Assembly: GCA_902168105.1 (NCBI GenBank)
Contig: CABHOY010000038.1
Location: 124,001 to 188,000, forward strand
Reading direction: 5' to 3'
Source: an uncultured Flavihumibacter sp.
GTDB taxonomy: Bacteria; Bacteroidota; Bacteroidia; Chitinophagales; Chitinophagaceae
DNA length: 64,000 bases
Positions 43,137-51,850 of this stretch are shown here, one piece after another. A program made the position numbers and the translations under genes. Position 1 is the first letter of the stretch; each line of letters begins with the position of its first letter. Under the pieces are notes generated by a model. It had not been told where the DNA came from. It made no database searches and saw only the letters and a list, made by a program, of their open reading frames with translations.

Positions 43137-45153
43137 TAGTTCCTTTACGGAATATCTTTTTACCCGTTTCCTTCATTGTATAACGGAGCATCCACACATA
43201 GGACCCTATATCGGCCGGCTTACCTTTTACGGTACCATCCCATTTCTTTGTCCAGTCAGTCGTCCGGAAGACTAATTGTCCCACCCGGTTATATACAGAA
43301 AATTCCAGGTCAATAGCTTTATATGCGCTCAATGGGTACAGGTAATCGTTCATCCCGTCGTAATTTGGAGAGAATGCAGTAGGCACATCAATATAACAGC
43401 TCATCACTGCTGTGATCATATGATCTGCCGTGTCCTGGCAATGTAGGTTGTCCTCCACGATCAAACGTATCCTGTAGTCCTGTTCCCTTCGGGTAGGATA
43501 ATATTGCTGTGGTAAAGGTTCCGGACCAGTGCTTATCCTGCCATCGCCATAATCCCATAGATAAGAAATGATATTTCCCCAGCTTTCATTTTTTGCCGTA
43601 GCGATATCCATCGGGCAATAAGGTCCGGGGTCCACTGTAAACAATGCTGCCAGTGTCCGTTCCAAATTGATATCTCTGGCAACGGAATCTGTACAGGTAC
43701 CATTGGATACCAACAGGGCTACATGTTTCACGCCAAAATCGCCGTATATCTTAGTTACGTTCTGTGTATAACGGTTATCCGTACTATCAAACGTCCAGCG
43801 CCAATAGTTTACATTATTGGCTCCATCATGCGTCAGGTCCAATGTGCTGACTTTGCAGTTTCTGTTCAGTGCAAAGTCGAAATCAGCAGAAACGGTGTCG
43901 GCTGTATGAAAAGTAACAGTTTGCCCGGGCCCTGCCTGTTGTCCGCATTCTCCCGTTATCGGATTTCCATCCATACCTGTGACTAACGTAATGGTATAAT
44001 CCCCTTCCCTGACCAATGGCTGCGTCAATTGGATGAACACTGTATCTGTCAGGTTCAGTCCATTACAATTACCGCATGCCGCCCGGATACTTCCCGTGGG
44101 TGTTCCTGTTATCCTGAAATCGCTACCGTTCGGAGCAATAGATCCGCAACGTACCGGCGTCGATAATACTACTTTTATAATGTCCGGCGCACATCCTACC
44201 GGTGCTGTACTTACCAATTCTACTACCGGAGGTGTACCGATATGAAAATCAACACTTTCACCTACTGCGAGTCCGTTACCACACACATCCAGCAGCGTAT
44301 TGCCGTCACTGCCGCTCTTTACGGCAAGGGTGTAATCGCCCGGCCCCAGCGGTGCGCTTAACTGTATGATCAGTGAATCGCTATCAAAACCATTGGAGCA
44401 GTTCATGCCAAGAGCACCTCTGACTGTACCCGTTCCCCGGGTGAGAATGAACTCAGTGCCCTGTGAGGTTAATGTCTTACAAAGTGTTTTCTTGCTGAGT
44501 TTTAAACTAATGCTATTGTTCAGGCAATGGTAAGTAGCAGACTTGATCGTTGGTATACCAGGACTGGTAATGTCGGCAGTTCCTCCTTTAAATTCCAGAT
44601 CATATCCTGACTGACCTGGCGAGAAATGGCTCAATAACAACAGGTATTGATGTCCTTCTTTCAGTGTTGGCATTATACTCCACTTATTCTGTCCAACTCC
44701 CCCGCATACATTGAAAGAGCGCCCTGCCCCTGAAGCTCCGGTTGCACCACCATCACCAGACCAGTTCCGGCATACATACAGGCTGGGGTTTGTATATACA
44801 TCATCCGGCGCATGCCCTGTAACATCATAGAGTTGCCAATCATAATCATCCTCTATTGTCTTAGGGGTGATCGTAAATCCCAGTGTTCCGGCTTTATAAC
44901 AGGTGAATTTATACCAATAAGGGTTAACGTCCTGCAACCCTCCATCCTGCCCTGCTTCACAAGGTGGCCCAATGATAGTACGCCCACCGCATATGGGCAC
45001 AGACTCCTGGCTAAAGACCTTTGTTCCGCAAACAGGAAAAGCTGTGGAAGGGTTTTGGCCGATCTCAGTGCAGGTGGTTTGTGCCTGAAGTGTAACAATG
45101 TTTACAAACATCAGGCAGACGAGCGGGTACAGGAAAATGAATTTTAATCGCAT
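43120..45153 (-). CDS. PKD-domain protein with T9SS type B C-terminal domain
   Basis: A 677-aa secreted protein: signal peptide (1-24, LQA-Q), Cys-rich N-terminal module (28-195; many 'CGG' and paired Cys), two Ig-like repeats of a 'CGNGLxVGESVxF' type (about 200-305 and 310-415), a PKD-like region (about 440-600; 'WDYGDG') and a CHU_C gliding-motility C-terminal domain (about 590-677; 'YIDVPTAFSPNYDGMNDYLYP...FSVYNRVGQLVFRTTDWTKKWDGT') that ends in 'KGTTVLLR'. It is expected to be exported by T9SS and held on the surface or released, probably as an adhesin. It shares its terminator with the convergent MerC gene. Confidence 0.88.
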   Translation of the reverse strand: MRLKFIFLYPLVCLMFVNIVTLQAQTTCTEIGQNPSTAFPVCGTKVFSQESVPICGGRTIIGPPCEAGQDGGLQDVNPYWYKFTCYKAGTLGFTITPKTIEDDYDWQLYDVTGHAPDDVYTNPSLYVCRNWSGDGGATGASGAGRSFNVCGGVGQNKWSIMPTLKEGHQYLLLLSHFSPGQSGYDLEFKGGTADITSPGIPTIKSATYHCLNNSISLKLSKKTLCKTLTSQGTEFILTRGTGTVRGALGMNCSNGFDSDSLIIQLSAPLGPGDYTLAVKSGSDGNTLLDVCGNGLAVGESVDFHIGTPPVVELVSTAPVGCAPDIIKVVLSTPVRCGSIAPNGSDFRITGTPTGSIRAACGNCNGLNLTDTVFIQLTQPLVREGDYTITLVTGMDGNPITGECGQQAGPGQTVTFHTADTVSADFDFALNRNCKVSTLDLTHDGANNVNYWRWTFDSTDNRYTQNVTKIYGDFGVKHVALLVSNGTCTDSVARDINLERTLAALFTVDPGPYCPMDIATAKNESWGNIISYLWDYGDGRISTGPEPLPQQYYPTRREQDYRIRLIVEDNLHCQDTADHMITAVMSCYIDVPTAFSPNYDGMNDYLYPLSAYKAIDLEFSVYNRVGQLVFRTTDWTKKWDGTVKGKPADIGSYVWMLRYTMKETGKKIFRKGTTVLLR

Positions 45154-45265
45154 GTTAAATCCGTACTGGGTATCTGTAATACCCTAAAAATAGTTTTTTT
45201 TTCTGAGCAAACCCAACAACACAAAGGATTTTACGCGGATGTTGCGTTGTATTGAAAAGTTTTTT

Positions 45266-45295
45266 TTTGAAAATTAAATCAGTTTTATACTTTTG
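45266..45295 (+). promoter_or_regulatory. Promoter of tRNA-Ser
   Basis: TTTG (45266-45269), 18 bases, TACTTTTG (45288-45295). It ends five bases before the mature tRNA. Confidence 0.7.
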
Positions 45296-45299
45296 CAGC

Positions 45300-45384
45300 G
45301 GAGAAATGGCAGAGCGGTCGATTGCGGCAGTCTTGAAAACTGTTGACTGTAACAGGTCCGGGGGTTCGAATCCCTCTTTCTCCG
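45300..45384 (+). tRNA. tRNA-Ser (TGA)
   Basis: Acceptor GGAGAAA/TTTCTCC, anticodon arm GCAGT-CTTGAAA-ACTGT with TGA, long variable arm (TTGACTGTAACAGG region), T-arm GGGGGTTCGAATCCC, discriminator G. 85 bases, as usual for class II tRNAs. The following DNA repeats its 3' part. Confidence 0.95.
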
Positions 45385-45417
45385 CTAAGAAAATCTAAGC
45401 GACAGCGGAAAATTTTT

Positions 45418-45448
45418 AAAGCCTTCTGATAATATCAGGAGGCTTTTT
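45418..45448 (+). terminator. Terminator after tRNA-Ser (copy A of the repeated hairpin)
   Basis: AAGCCTTCTGAT...ATCAGGAGGCTT followed by T5. A near-identical hairpin recurs at 45538, 55579 and 57166 and, more changed, at 55679. Confidence 0.88.
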
Positions 45449-45537
45449 GTTTGTGCGGTAGTAAGATTTTGAGTGCAGTTGGTTTTTGGAAATGATCTTT
45501 TTCTGGATTAAGAGAATCTAAGCGATAAGAAATTTTA

Positions 45538-45567
45538 AAGCCTTCTGATGATATCAAGAGGCTTTTT
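45538..45567 (+). terminator. Second copy of the tRNA-Ser terminator hairpin (copy B)
   Basis: AAGCCTTCTGATGATATCAAGAGGCTTTTT, in the same context as copy A: both are preceded by a 'AATCTAAGCGA..A' stretch and followed by TGTTTGTGCGG. Confidence 0.85.
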
Positions 45568-45573
45568 GTTTGT

Positions 45574-45640
45574 GCGGCAGTCTCTGATTAAATGATTTTG
45601 ACTGTAACAGGTTCGGGGGTTCGAATCCCTCTTTCTACGC
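45574..45640 (+). repeat. Partial tRNA-Ser copy (3' half)
   Basis: 45598-45640 matches 45343-45385, the 3' half of tRNA-Ser from variable arm to acceptor, in 41 of 43 positions. A weaker match to the anticodon arm extends it back to 45574. The 5' half is missing, so it is not a functional tRNA; it has the form of an attachment-site duplication. Confidence 0.85.
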
Positions 45641-45720
45641 AACTAAGTAAAAGTGGGTATAATCGAGCAAAAGCGCTTAATTATACCCACTTTTTATAGT
45701 CGTATTTTGACTTTATTAGA

Positions 45721-46557
45721 CTATCCTAATTTCTCGTTCTTACTTGCACAGAGTATGATGCCTACCGGCGGATTATCTCCTTCATGCATTTCATTTTCCT
45801 TATAATAGTTCAGATAGACATTCATTTGGCCGGCATCCGCATGTGTAAATTCGCCAATCTTTAAATCTAAAAGGACATGGCATTTTAATATACGATGATA
45901 AAACACCAAATCTATACGGTAATGTGTATTATCGAAAGTTATACGTCTTTGTCTGGCTTCAAAACAGAATCCCCGACCCAATTCCAAAAGGAACGTTTGC
46001 AGGTGAGTAATTATTCCGTGTTCAAGGTCTGATTCAGTATATATATCCTTTTCCTCCAGACCTAAAAATTCAAGCAAGTAAGCATTACGAAATATACTCT
46101 CAGCTTTCAAATCCGCTTGTTTCACAGCACTATTTAATACGGCATGTTTATTAATACTTAATCCAGTCCTCTCATATAGCATACTGTTTATTGCGCGTTG
46201 CAAGTTACGTACACTCCAGCTATTCCTGATTGTTTCCACTTCATAAAATTCACGTTTCAATGGAGTATCCAATTTGAGCAGTTCAATGAAATGAGAAAAA
46301 CTAAGTCTTTATAATAGCAGATCTGAGGTCGACTTATTATCTGATTCGAATGCTTCAGATGGAGTCGCTATAGATTTTGCGGACAATAAGCGCAAAATCC
46401 TAACACCATGTAAATCAGATAAATACAATTTTGCAGACGGTGTCCGCAAAATGTCGGAATATACCTCATAAAAGTCTTTATGCAGAACTGCTTCTTTAAT
46501 GTATGGAACCTGATCCAGGTTCGTTACAAGAGAGGCAGTGAATTGACAAAGTGTCAA
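45721..46557 (-). pseudogene. Broken YhcG/DUF1016 PDDEXK nuclease gene
   Basis: The downstream part (45721-46272) encodes the DUF1016 middle and nuclease core: 'REFYEVETIRNSWSVRNLQRAINSMLYERTGLS', 'LLELGRGFCFEARQRRITFDNTHYRIDLVFYH' and 'LLDLKIGEFTHADAGQMNVYLNYYKE...NPPVGIILCASKNE'. Upstream in the same frame the sequence reads LSFSHFIELLKLDTPL, which is the conserved region before it, but a TAA at 46309-46311 interrupts the frame. The 82-codon part beyond that stop (46312-46557) runs up against the lanM stop, and the normal DUF1016 N-terminus is missing. The C-terminus also stops early, right after 'KNEKLG'. Compare the intact relative at 55789. Alternatively the 82-codon part could be an unrelated small gene with a TTG start. 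Confidence 0.72.
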
Positions 46558-49467
46558 TCAGCCAAACCAAAGCATGGATTTCACCTGGTCAGGATTAGCG
46601 GCGCGCATTAGCCCAAATGCCAGGCCTGCACTACCCGTGAATAGTGCCGGCATTAAATTGGAGTAATGACTTTCGGGTGAATGCCCTGAAATAATACGGG
46701 TGGCCTGTTTTATATGTTCGTCCAACATTTCACCGGGATGATATTCGTTAATTTTTAATAGGGCATCTAATACGCCCGCTGTTCCGCAGCACAATCCGGG
46801 AGCAGCTTCTTTTAAAATATCGGTATGTTTTGCACACAGGGCGTTATGTGAATAAACATCTGAAAACGGGGTGCCTATAGCCTGCGAAACAGCCAATCTG
46901 GCCAGCAAACCTCCGCTTCGGCCATTGCACCAGGTCCAGGTAGTTTTTTGTTCATCTTTCGTCCCGTCAACTCTTGCATCAATCCATCCATTTTCTGTCG
47001 CACTCCAGAAAGAATTGTCGTATTCCATTGCACCCAATAATGTATTTTTTGCTTTTGTATCTCCCGACAATTCATACCAGCGAGCGAGTGCCATAGCCAT
47101 TCCAGAAGTGCCGTGACTCACATTAGGCAAAGAATTGCCATCAAGCACCTGCCAGCAATTGCCATGTTGATGCGCAACAGACTTATTGATCAAAGTTTTT
47201 GCCGTATCTTCTATAATTGATTCCAACAAAGGCCCAGGGCATCTCTTATATAATGCTATCATCGCCAGAAGGAAACCGGAACGTCCATGCAACACTTCAT
47301 CCAACTCCTCCCTTTGAAATACTGCTTTATAGTGATTCACTGCCAAATTTATCGCAAGACCGATAGTTTCCTGATCATTGATAGCGTCCCCAATTCTGAT
47401 CATTGCGTAAAGGAGGCCTCCCAAACCTCTGGCCAACCCACCTCCTCTTGCAACACTCATGGGCATTTTGTCTTTTCTAAAGGGTTCGACCACTCTTTTG
47501 GCGATGCCTTTCCACTCATCGTTATCTGCCAGCCGGCCTGCTTCAGCAATGGCAACTGCCGTCCCCATTATGCCGTCATAAAGTGCTTCCGGGTCGGAAT
47601 GTACCATCGTGCACCCATAGCCAGGTGCATAAGCTGTATAGGTCCATGATGGTGCCTTATCTTGCCAGATGGTCGCCTCTACAATCGCCCGGATGATCTC
47701 AAAAGCCTTTTCTCTTTGCTGGCCAGGTCCGAAAGGCGCATTATCTAATTCAAAAATTGATTTAGTACGATCAGTAATCTTTTCTTTGATCGTCACTACC
47801 TGTAATTCCAACTCTCTGTTATTGATGCCTTCTAAACGTTGTTTTGCCATACCGACAGGAGAAAACATCAACGGGGTTTCGTAGGCCTCATCACTCCCGG
47901 CGATTACTTCGAACCGGGGTATATCACCATTCATGATCCCATTCACCTCATGTATTTCAATATTATCGATGTCATCTATTCTCAGCTTTCCGAGTATCCG
48001 CAAATCGTCGGTTATTTTCTGCTTCCGCTTTTCGTACGACTTGAGCAGCTGGATACTGATTGATCGCGTAAATACAATACCATACTGCACAGTAGGCCTT
48101 ACCAGCAAACGTAGTTTTAAATGACGCAGTCGTTCTAAAAATAAATCCTTATATATAATATCCTGCTTCTTTCTGAGCAGAAATTGATAGGCCAGCCGAA
48201 AACCTTTTTCAATTTCACATAAATAATCTTTGGGTAATTGCGGAACATGGTCCAGTGTTGGCAAATTAGGAAATGAGGAAGTGATAAATGTCTTTTCCAG
48301 CATCTGAAGATTATCAGATCCCCTGCCGCATACAACATAGTCTTTCATCGGTTCACTACCGGAAGAATATAATGCCCCTGCAATATAATCTATCGACCTG
48401 TTGCCATCTTTATCTAACTGACTGAAAATTGTATGCGGCAACATCCCAATATCTATTACAGATGCACTCGAGTCAATATTTTCCAGGGAAATGCTCCGAT
48501 CTAATTTCAATCTTTTTTCGCCGGTTTCAGAATTCTTCAACAGGCATCTGAAAAGTGGTTCAGCATCTACTACTACAGGACTATCCTTTTGTACAATGAT
48601 ATTTTCATGATGTAAATCGTATGTACCAAAGGCATGAGCAACTGCTAAAATTGCTCCGTACTTTTCGTAACAAAGCGCTACTTCCTGACGACGATCACAA
48701 GTTGCTGGTTCTACGAACTCCATAAATCCATAGCCATCTAAATTCAGGACCTTGGGCAAGAAAAAATCATATTCCAACCCACTGGTTATTAAATAATTTA
48801 AAATATAGTTCCAGCCAAACTCACCATCCAGCGAACGAGGCTTATACACTATTTTCATCGATCCAAAATCCAAAATGGCAGCGGTCCTTCCCTGATCATG
48901 CGAATCGGATATTCCAAAATCCACCGACTTCACCTTATCTAAGGAAAGAAGGTTAGATCCGAAAAAAACCTTCATCTCATCAGCGTGCAAAATCATCCTG
49001 CCAAAAAACTCATCAATGACAGCAATCCAGTTTTGCAAAGCAAGTGTTAACAGGCGGTTTAATTCGGAATATGGGCCACAATCGGAAAGAAAATTCTGCT
49101 CACTCTCCCAATGAATGTATTCATCCAGGATATCCCTTGACGCTCCTGTTATGCAGTCGCCGGGCCGACTATCCCGTGGTCTCCAATACGGATAAACAGC
49201 TAAGAAATAACTGGAATAGCGCTGAATAAGCAGATTATTTGTCAGCCTGGCTATTATTTTACTATGCCATTCCACAAGATCATCAAATACGCGGTCCTGT
49301 ATGTGTATCTTCCTTTCGCTGATCAATTTTTTCAATGCGATTGTGGCCTGCAAACGCAATGGCTCAATTAATTCAGGTATTGCCGGCTCACCGTTTACAT
49401 GAGATGCTATGCTGACATCATAGATCACTTCACTTTCAACATCTTTTTTATCAATAACAGCGCCCAT
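46558..49467 (-). CDS. lanM: Class II lanthipeptide synthetase LanM
   Basis: A 969-aa bifunctional enzyme. The N-terminal DUF4135 dehydratase (about 120-520) shows 'ILDFGSMKIVYKPRSLDGEFGWNYIL', 'YEKYGAILAVAHAFGTYDLHHENIIV' and 'PVVVDAEPLF', the kinase-like lipid-kinase-related core that phosphorylates and eliminates Ser/Thr. The C-terminal LanC-like cyclase (about 590-969) shows 'NVSHGTSGMAMAL', 'TWTWCNGRSGGLLARL' and 'APGLCCGTAGVLDALL'. Zinc ligands are Cys847, Cys893 and Cys894, i.e. the CCG type known from ProcM-like synthetases, rather than Cys-Cys-His. It follows the precursor gene by 78 bases on the same strand, with an attenuator hairpin between them. It should install lanthionine rings in the precursor's core. 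Confidence 0.93.
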   Translation of the reverse strand: MGAVIDKKDVESEVIYDVSIASHVNGEPAIPELIEPLRLQATIALKKLISERKIHIQDRVFDDLVEWHSKIIARLTNNLLIQRYSSYFLAVYPYWRPRDSRPGDCITGASRDILDEYIHWESEQNFLSDCGPYSELNRLLTLALQNWIAVIDEFFGRMILHADEMKVFFGSNLLSLDKVKSVDFGISDSHDQGRTAAILDFGSMKIVYKPRSLDGEFGWNYILNYLITSGLEYDFFLPKVLNLDGYGFMEFVEPATCDRRQEVALCYEKYGAILAVAHAFGTYDLHHENIIVQKDSPVVVDAEPLFRCLLKNSETGEKRLKLDRSISLENIDSSASVIDIGMLPHTIFSQLDKDGNRSIDYIAGALYSSGSEPMKDYVVCGRGSDNLQMLEKTFITSSFPNLPTLDHVPQLPKDYLCEIEKGFRLAYQFLLRKKQDIIYKDLFLERLRHLKLRLLVRPTVQYGIVFTRSISIQLLKSYEKRKQKITDDLRILGKLRIDDIDNIEIHEVNGIMNGDIPRFEVIAGSDEAYETPLMFSPVGMAKQRLEGINNRELELQVVTIKEKITDRTKSIFELDNAPFGPGQQREKAFEIIRAIVEATIWQDKAPSWTYTAYAPGYGCTMVHSDPEALYDGIMGTAVAIAEAGRLADNDEWKGIAKRVVEPFRKDKMPMSVARGGGLARGLGGLLYAMIRIGDAINDQETIGLAINLAVNHYKAVFQREELDEVLHGRSGFLLAMIALYKRCPGPLLESIIEDTAKTLINKSVAHQHGNCWQVLDGNSLPNVSHGTSGMAMALARWYELSGDTKAKNTLLGAMEYDNSFWSATENGWIDARVDGTKDEQKTTWTWCNGRSGGLLARLAVSQAIGTPFSDVYSHNALCAKHTDILKEAAPGLCCGTAGVLDALLKINEYHPGEMLDEHIKQATRIISGHSPESHYSNLMPALFTGSAGLAFGLMRAANPDQVKSMLWFG

Positions 49468-49492
49468 TTTTTTTGTTTTAAATGATATAAAA

Positions 49493-49531
49493 TGATAAAA
49501 ATGGCAGACCGGGCAAAGATGCCAGGCCTGC
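49493..49531 (-). terminator. Intergenic attenuator hairpin between precursor and lanM
   Basis: An 11-base imperfect inverted repeat (49521-49531 with 49504-49514, core GCAGGCC..GGTCTGC) followed on the minus strand by CATTTTTATC. It lies in the 78-base gap and would let most transcripts stop after the precursor, giving more substrate than enzyme. Confidence 0.6.
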
Positions 49532-49545
49532 TAAAAAGGGATTCC

Positions 49546-49908
49546 TTATTTGTTTATCAGACAAATGAGCGAAGCAAGCGATCCGAAACAGATAGGTGTT
49601 GTTGCTGTACAGGTAGTACACCAGGTGGTACCGTTATCAGCCGAAGCAGATTGCAGAGATGTTGAAGACAGATCATTACCACGGTAAGGAGGAATATTAA
49701 TGTTGTATTCAGTAGCTGTGTCCTGATGAACATTTATCCTTAAACCTGCTGGTATATCAATACCATAAGCCTGTAAAACTCCAGCCGGATCAGCGAGGAA
49801 CCTGTTTCTGAAGTCCTCATCTACACCGCATTCAATACGAATTTTGTCAAGATCTGAGATAGGAGAAGTCTTACTCCATTTGTTGGCTTTTAAATTTGAG
49901 ATGGACAT
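49546..49908 (-). CDS. lanA: Lanthipeptide precursor with NHLP-type leader
   Basis: A 120-aa peptide. Residues 20-75 are the nitrile-hydratase-like leader: 'DEDFRNRFLADPAGVLQAYGIDIPAGLRINVHQDTA' follows the 'F...FLADPaavL...GidiP.G....V' family pattern. After a Ser-rich linker (80-92) comes the core, about residues 93-120, with Cys97, Cys100, Cys107 and Cys116 and many Thr/Ser (94, 95, 98, 99, 101, 103, 104, 110, 113) as possible dehydration sites. Cys27 is in the leader. No double-glycine site is seen, so the cleavage point is uncertain. It is the likely substrate of the LanM encoded just downstream. Confidence 0.88.
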   Translation of the reverse strand: MSISNLKANKWSKTSPISDLDKIRIECGVDEDFRNRFLADPAGVLQAYGIDIPAGLRINVHQDTATEYNINIPPYRGNDLSSTSLQSASADNGTTWCTTCTATTPICFGSLASLICLINK

Positions 49909-49955
49909 TTCTTTAGTTTTAATTTTTAATAATAAATTTTAACAAGGGAAGGGAA

Positions 49956-50033
49956 CTACACGCATGTGGCGGAGGTCTTGCCGGCGACCGAAGCGCCGTT
50001 AAATACAACTGTTGATAACTCATATTGTGGCAT
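49956..50033 (-). CDS. 25-codon reading frame in the lanA leader
   Basis: ATG (50033-50031) to TAG (49958-49956). The product would be a 25-aa peptide ending GKTSATCV. It starts about 24 bases after a TACTTTTG -7 element (50057-50064 on the minus strand) and ends 48 bases before the lanA ATG. It might be a regulatory leader peptide or a relic of a second small precursor; coding is not proven. Confidence 0.35.
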   Translation of the reverse strand: MPQYELSTVVFNGASVAGKTSATCV

Positions 50034-50056
50034 TTAAACGGGTAAAGGGTACAATG

Positions 50057-50064
50057 CAAAAGTA
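50057..50064 (-). promoter_or_regulatory. -7 element of the lanA transcript
   Basis: TACTTTTG on the minus strand, about 150 bases upstream of lanA. A clear TTTG -33 box at 19 bases is not seen. Confidence 0.5.
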
Positions 50065-50416
50065 GAAAGGCGGGCTACAAGTGGTAAGCGCACATCTACC
50101 TGTTTTTGGGAAACAGGTAGATATACCCGGTTTGACAGCAAAAAAAATATACACTTCATCCGTATTACGTGTACGTATTTTTACCTACTTTTACGCTTTT
50201 AAATACCTGAATAATACTTCAGGTGTTATCCCGCTTATATGGACGCCTTCCAATATCTACTTTTACATAACGGTTTAGGCCTGTTAAGTATTAAATAAAG
50301 CCATCCACTACTATGCCGGCTGCAATGAGACTGCAAATGGCATGTATTAAATTGGCCGTCACAATATTTTTACTCCATTATCCCGACCGTTATTTTTCAC
50401 CCTTTAATTAATTAAT
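50065..50416. other. Divergent intergenic region between lanA and the regulatory module
   Basis: About 350 bases that separate the minus-strand lanthipeptide operon from the plus-strand genes. An AT-rich frame at 50081-50278 has no coding character. No operator-like palindrome is convincing. Confidence 0.4.
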
Positions 50417-51142
50417 ATGCCTGATGAATTAAAACAGTCCCTACCTGTAAGGCTTATCGGAACAACCGATTATCAAGAATTCATATCGCTGTGGTTATGC
50501 GCCTTAAATGACCAAAATGGAAAAAACGATCTCTCTAGTTATTTTAAAAAGAATAGTAAACCGATCACCGCGATACTTTTTAGCCTGGATGCCATCAAAT
50601 ACCTGGTATCATCAGAAGGAGTTGTTGCTATTAAAGCAAAATTCTGCATAGATAACCGGGTTAAAGCTTCTCCTACATTTAATATAGCCCTGTTCGGGGT
50701 GGATAACAACGGCAGGGCCACTTCCGCCTATTATCTGGGTACGCCGACCTGTAATAGCTATAGCACCTGGGCAGAAATCCCGGACTTCCCCCACTCTACC
50801 ATCCCTTCTGCACTAGCTGCATCATGGATAAAAAACTGGTTGAATAATAAATGCTATATTGTAAACAAAAGGTTCAGTACCGTTTATGGATACCTGGAAG
50901 GATACACTTTTGAGATGATGGACTTTTTAGATGCCGTATTCGATGAACCTCTTAAAAGTAATGCACTGTGCATCCATTTGGCCATGCATGAATTTTACAA
51001 ACCTGGTGTTACCGATGAGGATGATAAGACTTCCACATTTGGTCTGGTATTGCAGGGTATAGGAGACCCGGCAGAGGAGTTTACACCATTAAATTCAGAC
51101 AACCTGTACTACGATATTTCTGCACCAAGTCCTCCTTATTGA
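50417..51142 (+). CDS. Hypothetical protein, 241 aa
   Basis: A soluble protein without signal peptide. I do not recognise a family. It has an N-terminal 'RLIGTTDYQEFISLWLCALND', a middle with 'KPITAILFSLDAIKYLVSSEGVVAIKAKFCIDN', and a 'LCIHLAMHEFYKPG...TFGLVLQGIGD' region near the C-terminus. The overall alpha/beta arrangement and location next to the lanthipeptide operon could point to immunity or a regulatory role, but nothing in the sequence shows it. Confidence 0.6.
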   Translation: MPDELKQSLPVRLIGTTDYQEFISLWLCALNDQNGKNDLSSYFKKNSKPITAILFSLDAIKYLVSSEGVVAIKAKFCIDNRVKASPTFNIALFGVDNNGRATSAYYLGTPTCNSYSTWAEIPDFPHSTIPSALAASWIKNWLNNKCYIVNKRFSTVYGYLEGYTFEMMDFLDAVFDEPLKSNALCIHLAMHEFYKPGVTDEDDKTSTFGLVLQGIGDPAEEFTPLNSDNLYYDISAPSPPY

Positions 51143-51202
51143 TAGTAGCACATTTCTGAACATCTGCCTTTCCTTAAACCGGAAAGGCTTTAAACATTTT
51201 AT

Positions 51203-51850
51203 ATGTCTGTTATACCTGACAACATCATCATCTACCTGGTGATGGTTCCCGAAACCATTGCCTTACTGATAGGAGCCATCCGCTTCAAAAAGTTGCAAGC
51301 CCCATTACAAAATCTCTGGATACTGGTGTTATTTGGCTTTTCAACAGACATATTATCCCGGGTGCTGATCTACTTCAAGATGCATAACCTCTTCCTGATC
51401 TCACTCTATATACCTGTTGAATTTGGACTACTGGCAGGTATTTACCGCCATGAATTGAAAGGTAGCAGGGTTGCGCATGTTATTCCATTCCTCACCGCTG
51501 GTTTCGCCGGGTATGCGTTCTTCCAGATTATCACCGGAAAGTTACAAGGCTTTAGCCGGGAAGAACGGTTCGTCGAAGGCTTTCTTATTTTAATCTTTGT
51601 ATTACAGTACCTCCACCGCGTGCTGAAGAAACTCGATATTTTCAACCTGGAACATGCACCTATGTTCTGGCTTTCCGCTGGACTATTCATTTATTTCCCC
51701 TGTGATATTATTATATTTATTTTTAGTGAGTATATCTTTTCGTCCTACTCCCTAAAGTTCAACTTAGAACTATGGAATATTCACGCCGTACTGACTATGA
51801 TACTTTATACCTTTTATACATTGGCACTATGGATAAGCCAAAAGAATTAG
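51203..51850 (+). CDS. Multi-pass membrane protein, probable sensor partner
   Basis: A 215-aa protein with six to seven TM segments (about 6-28, 36-58, 60-80, 88-108, 122-140, 150-175, 185-210). There is no recognised catalytic motif. The last 22 bases overlap the sensor kinase gene, so the two are translationally coupled. With the kinase it probably forms a membrane input module for the NarL-type response regulator. Confidence 0.65.
   Translation: MSVIPDNIIIYLVMVPETIALLIGAIRFKKLQAPLQNLWILVLFGFSTDILSRVLIYFKMHNLFLISLYIPVEFGLLAGIYRHELKGSRVAHVIPFLTAGFAGYAFFQIITGKLQGFSREERFVEGFLILIFVLQYLHRVLKKLDIFNLEHAPMFWLSAGLFIYFPCDIIIFIFSEYIFSSYSLKFNLELWNIHAVLTMILYTFYTLALWISQKN

Noticed and set aside
50081..50278. 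65-codon frame on the plus strand near the lanthipeptide operon
   Set aside because: AT-rich, no ribosome site, residue content not protein-like, and it overlaps the divergent promoter region.
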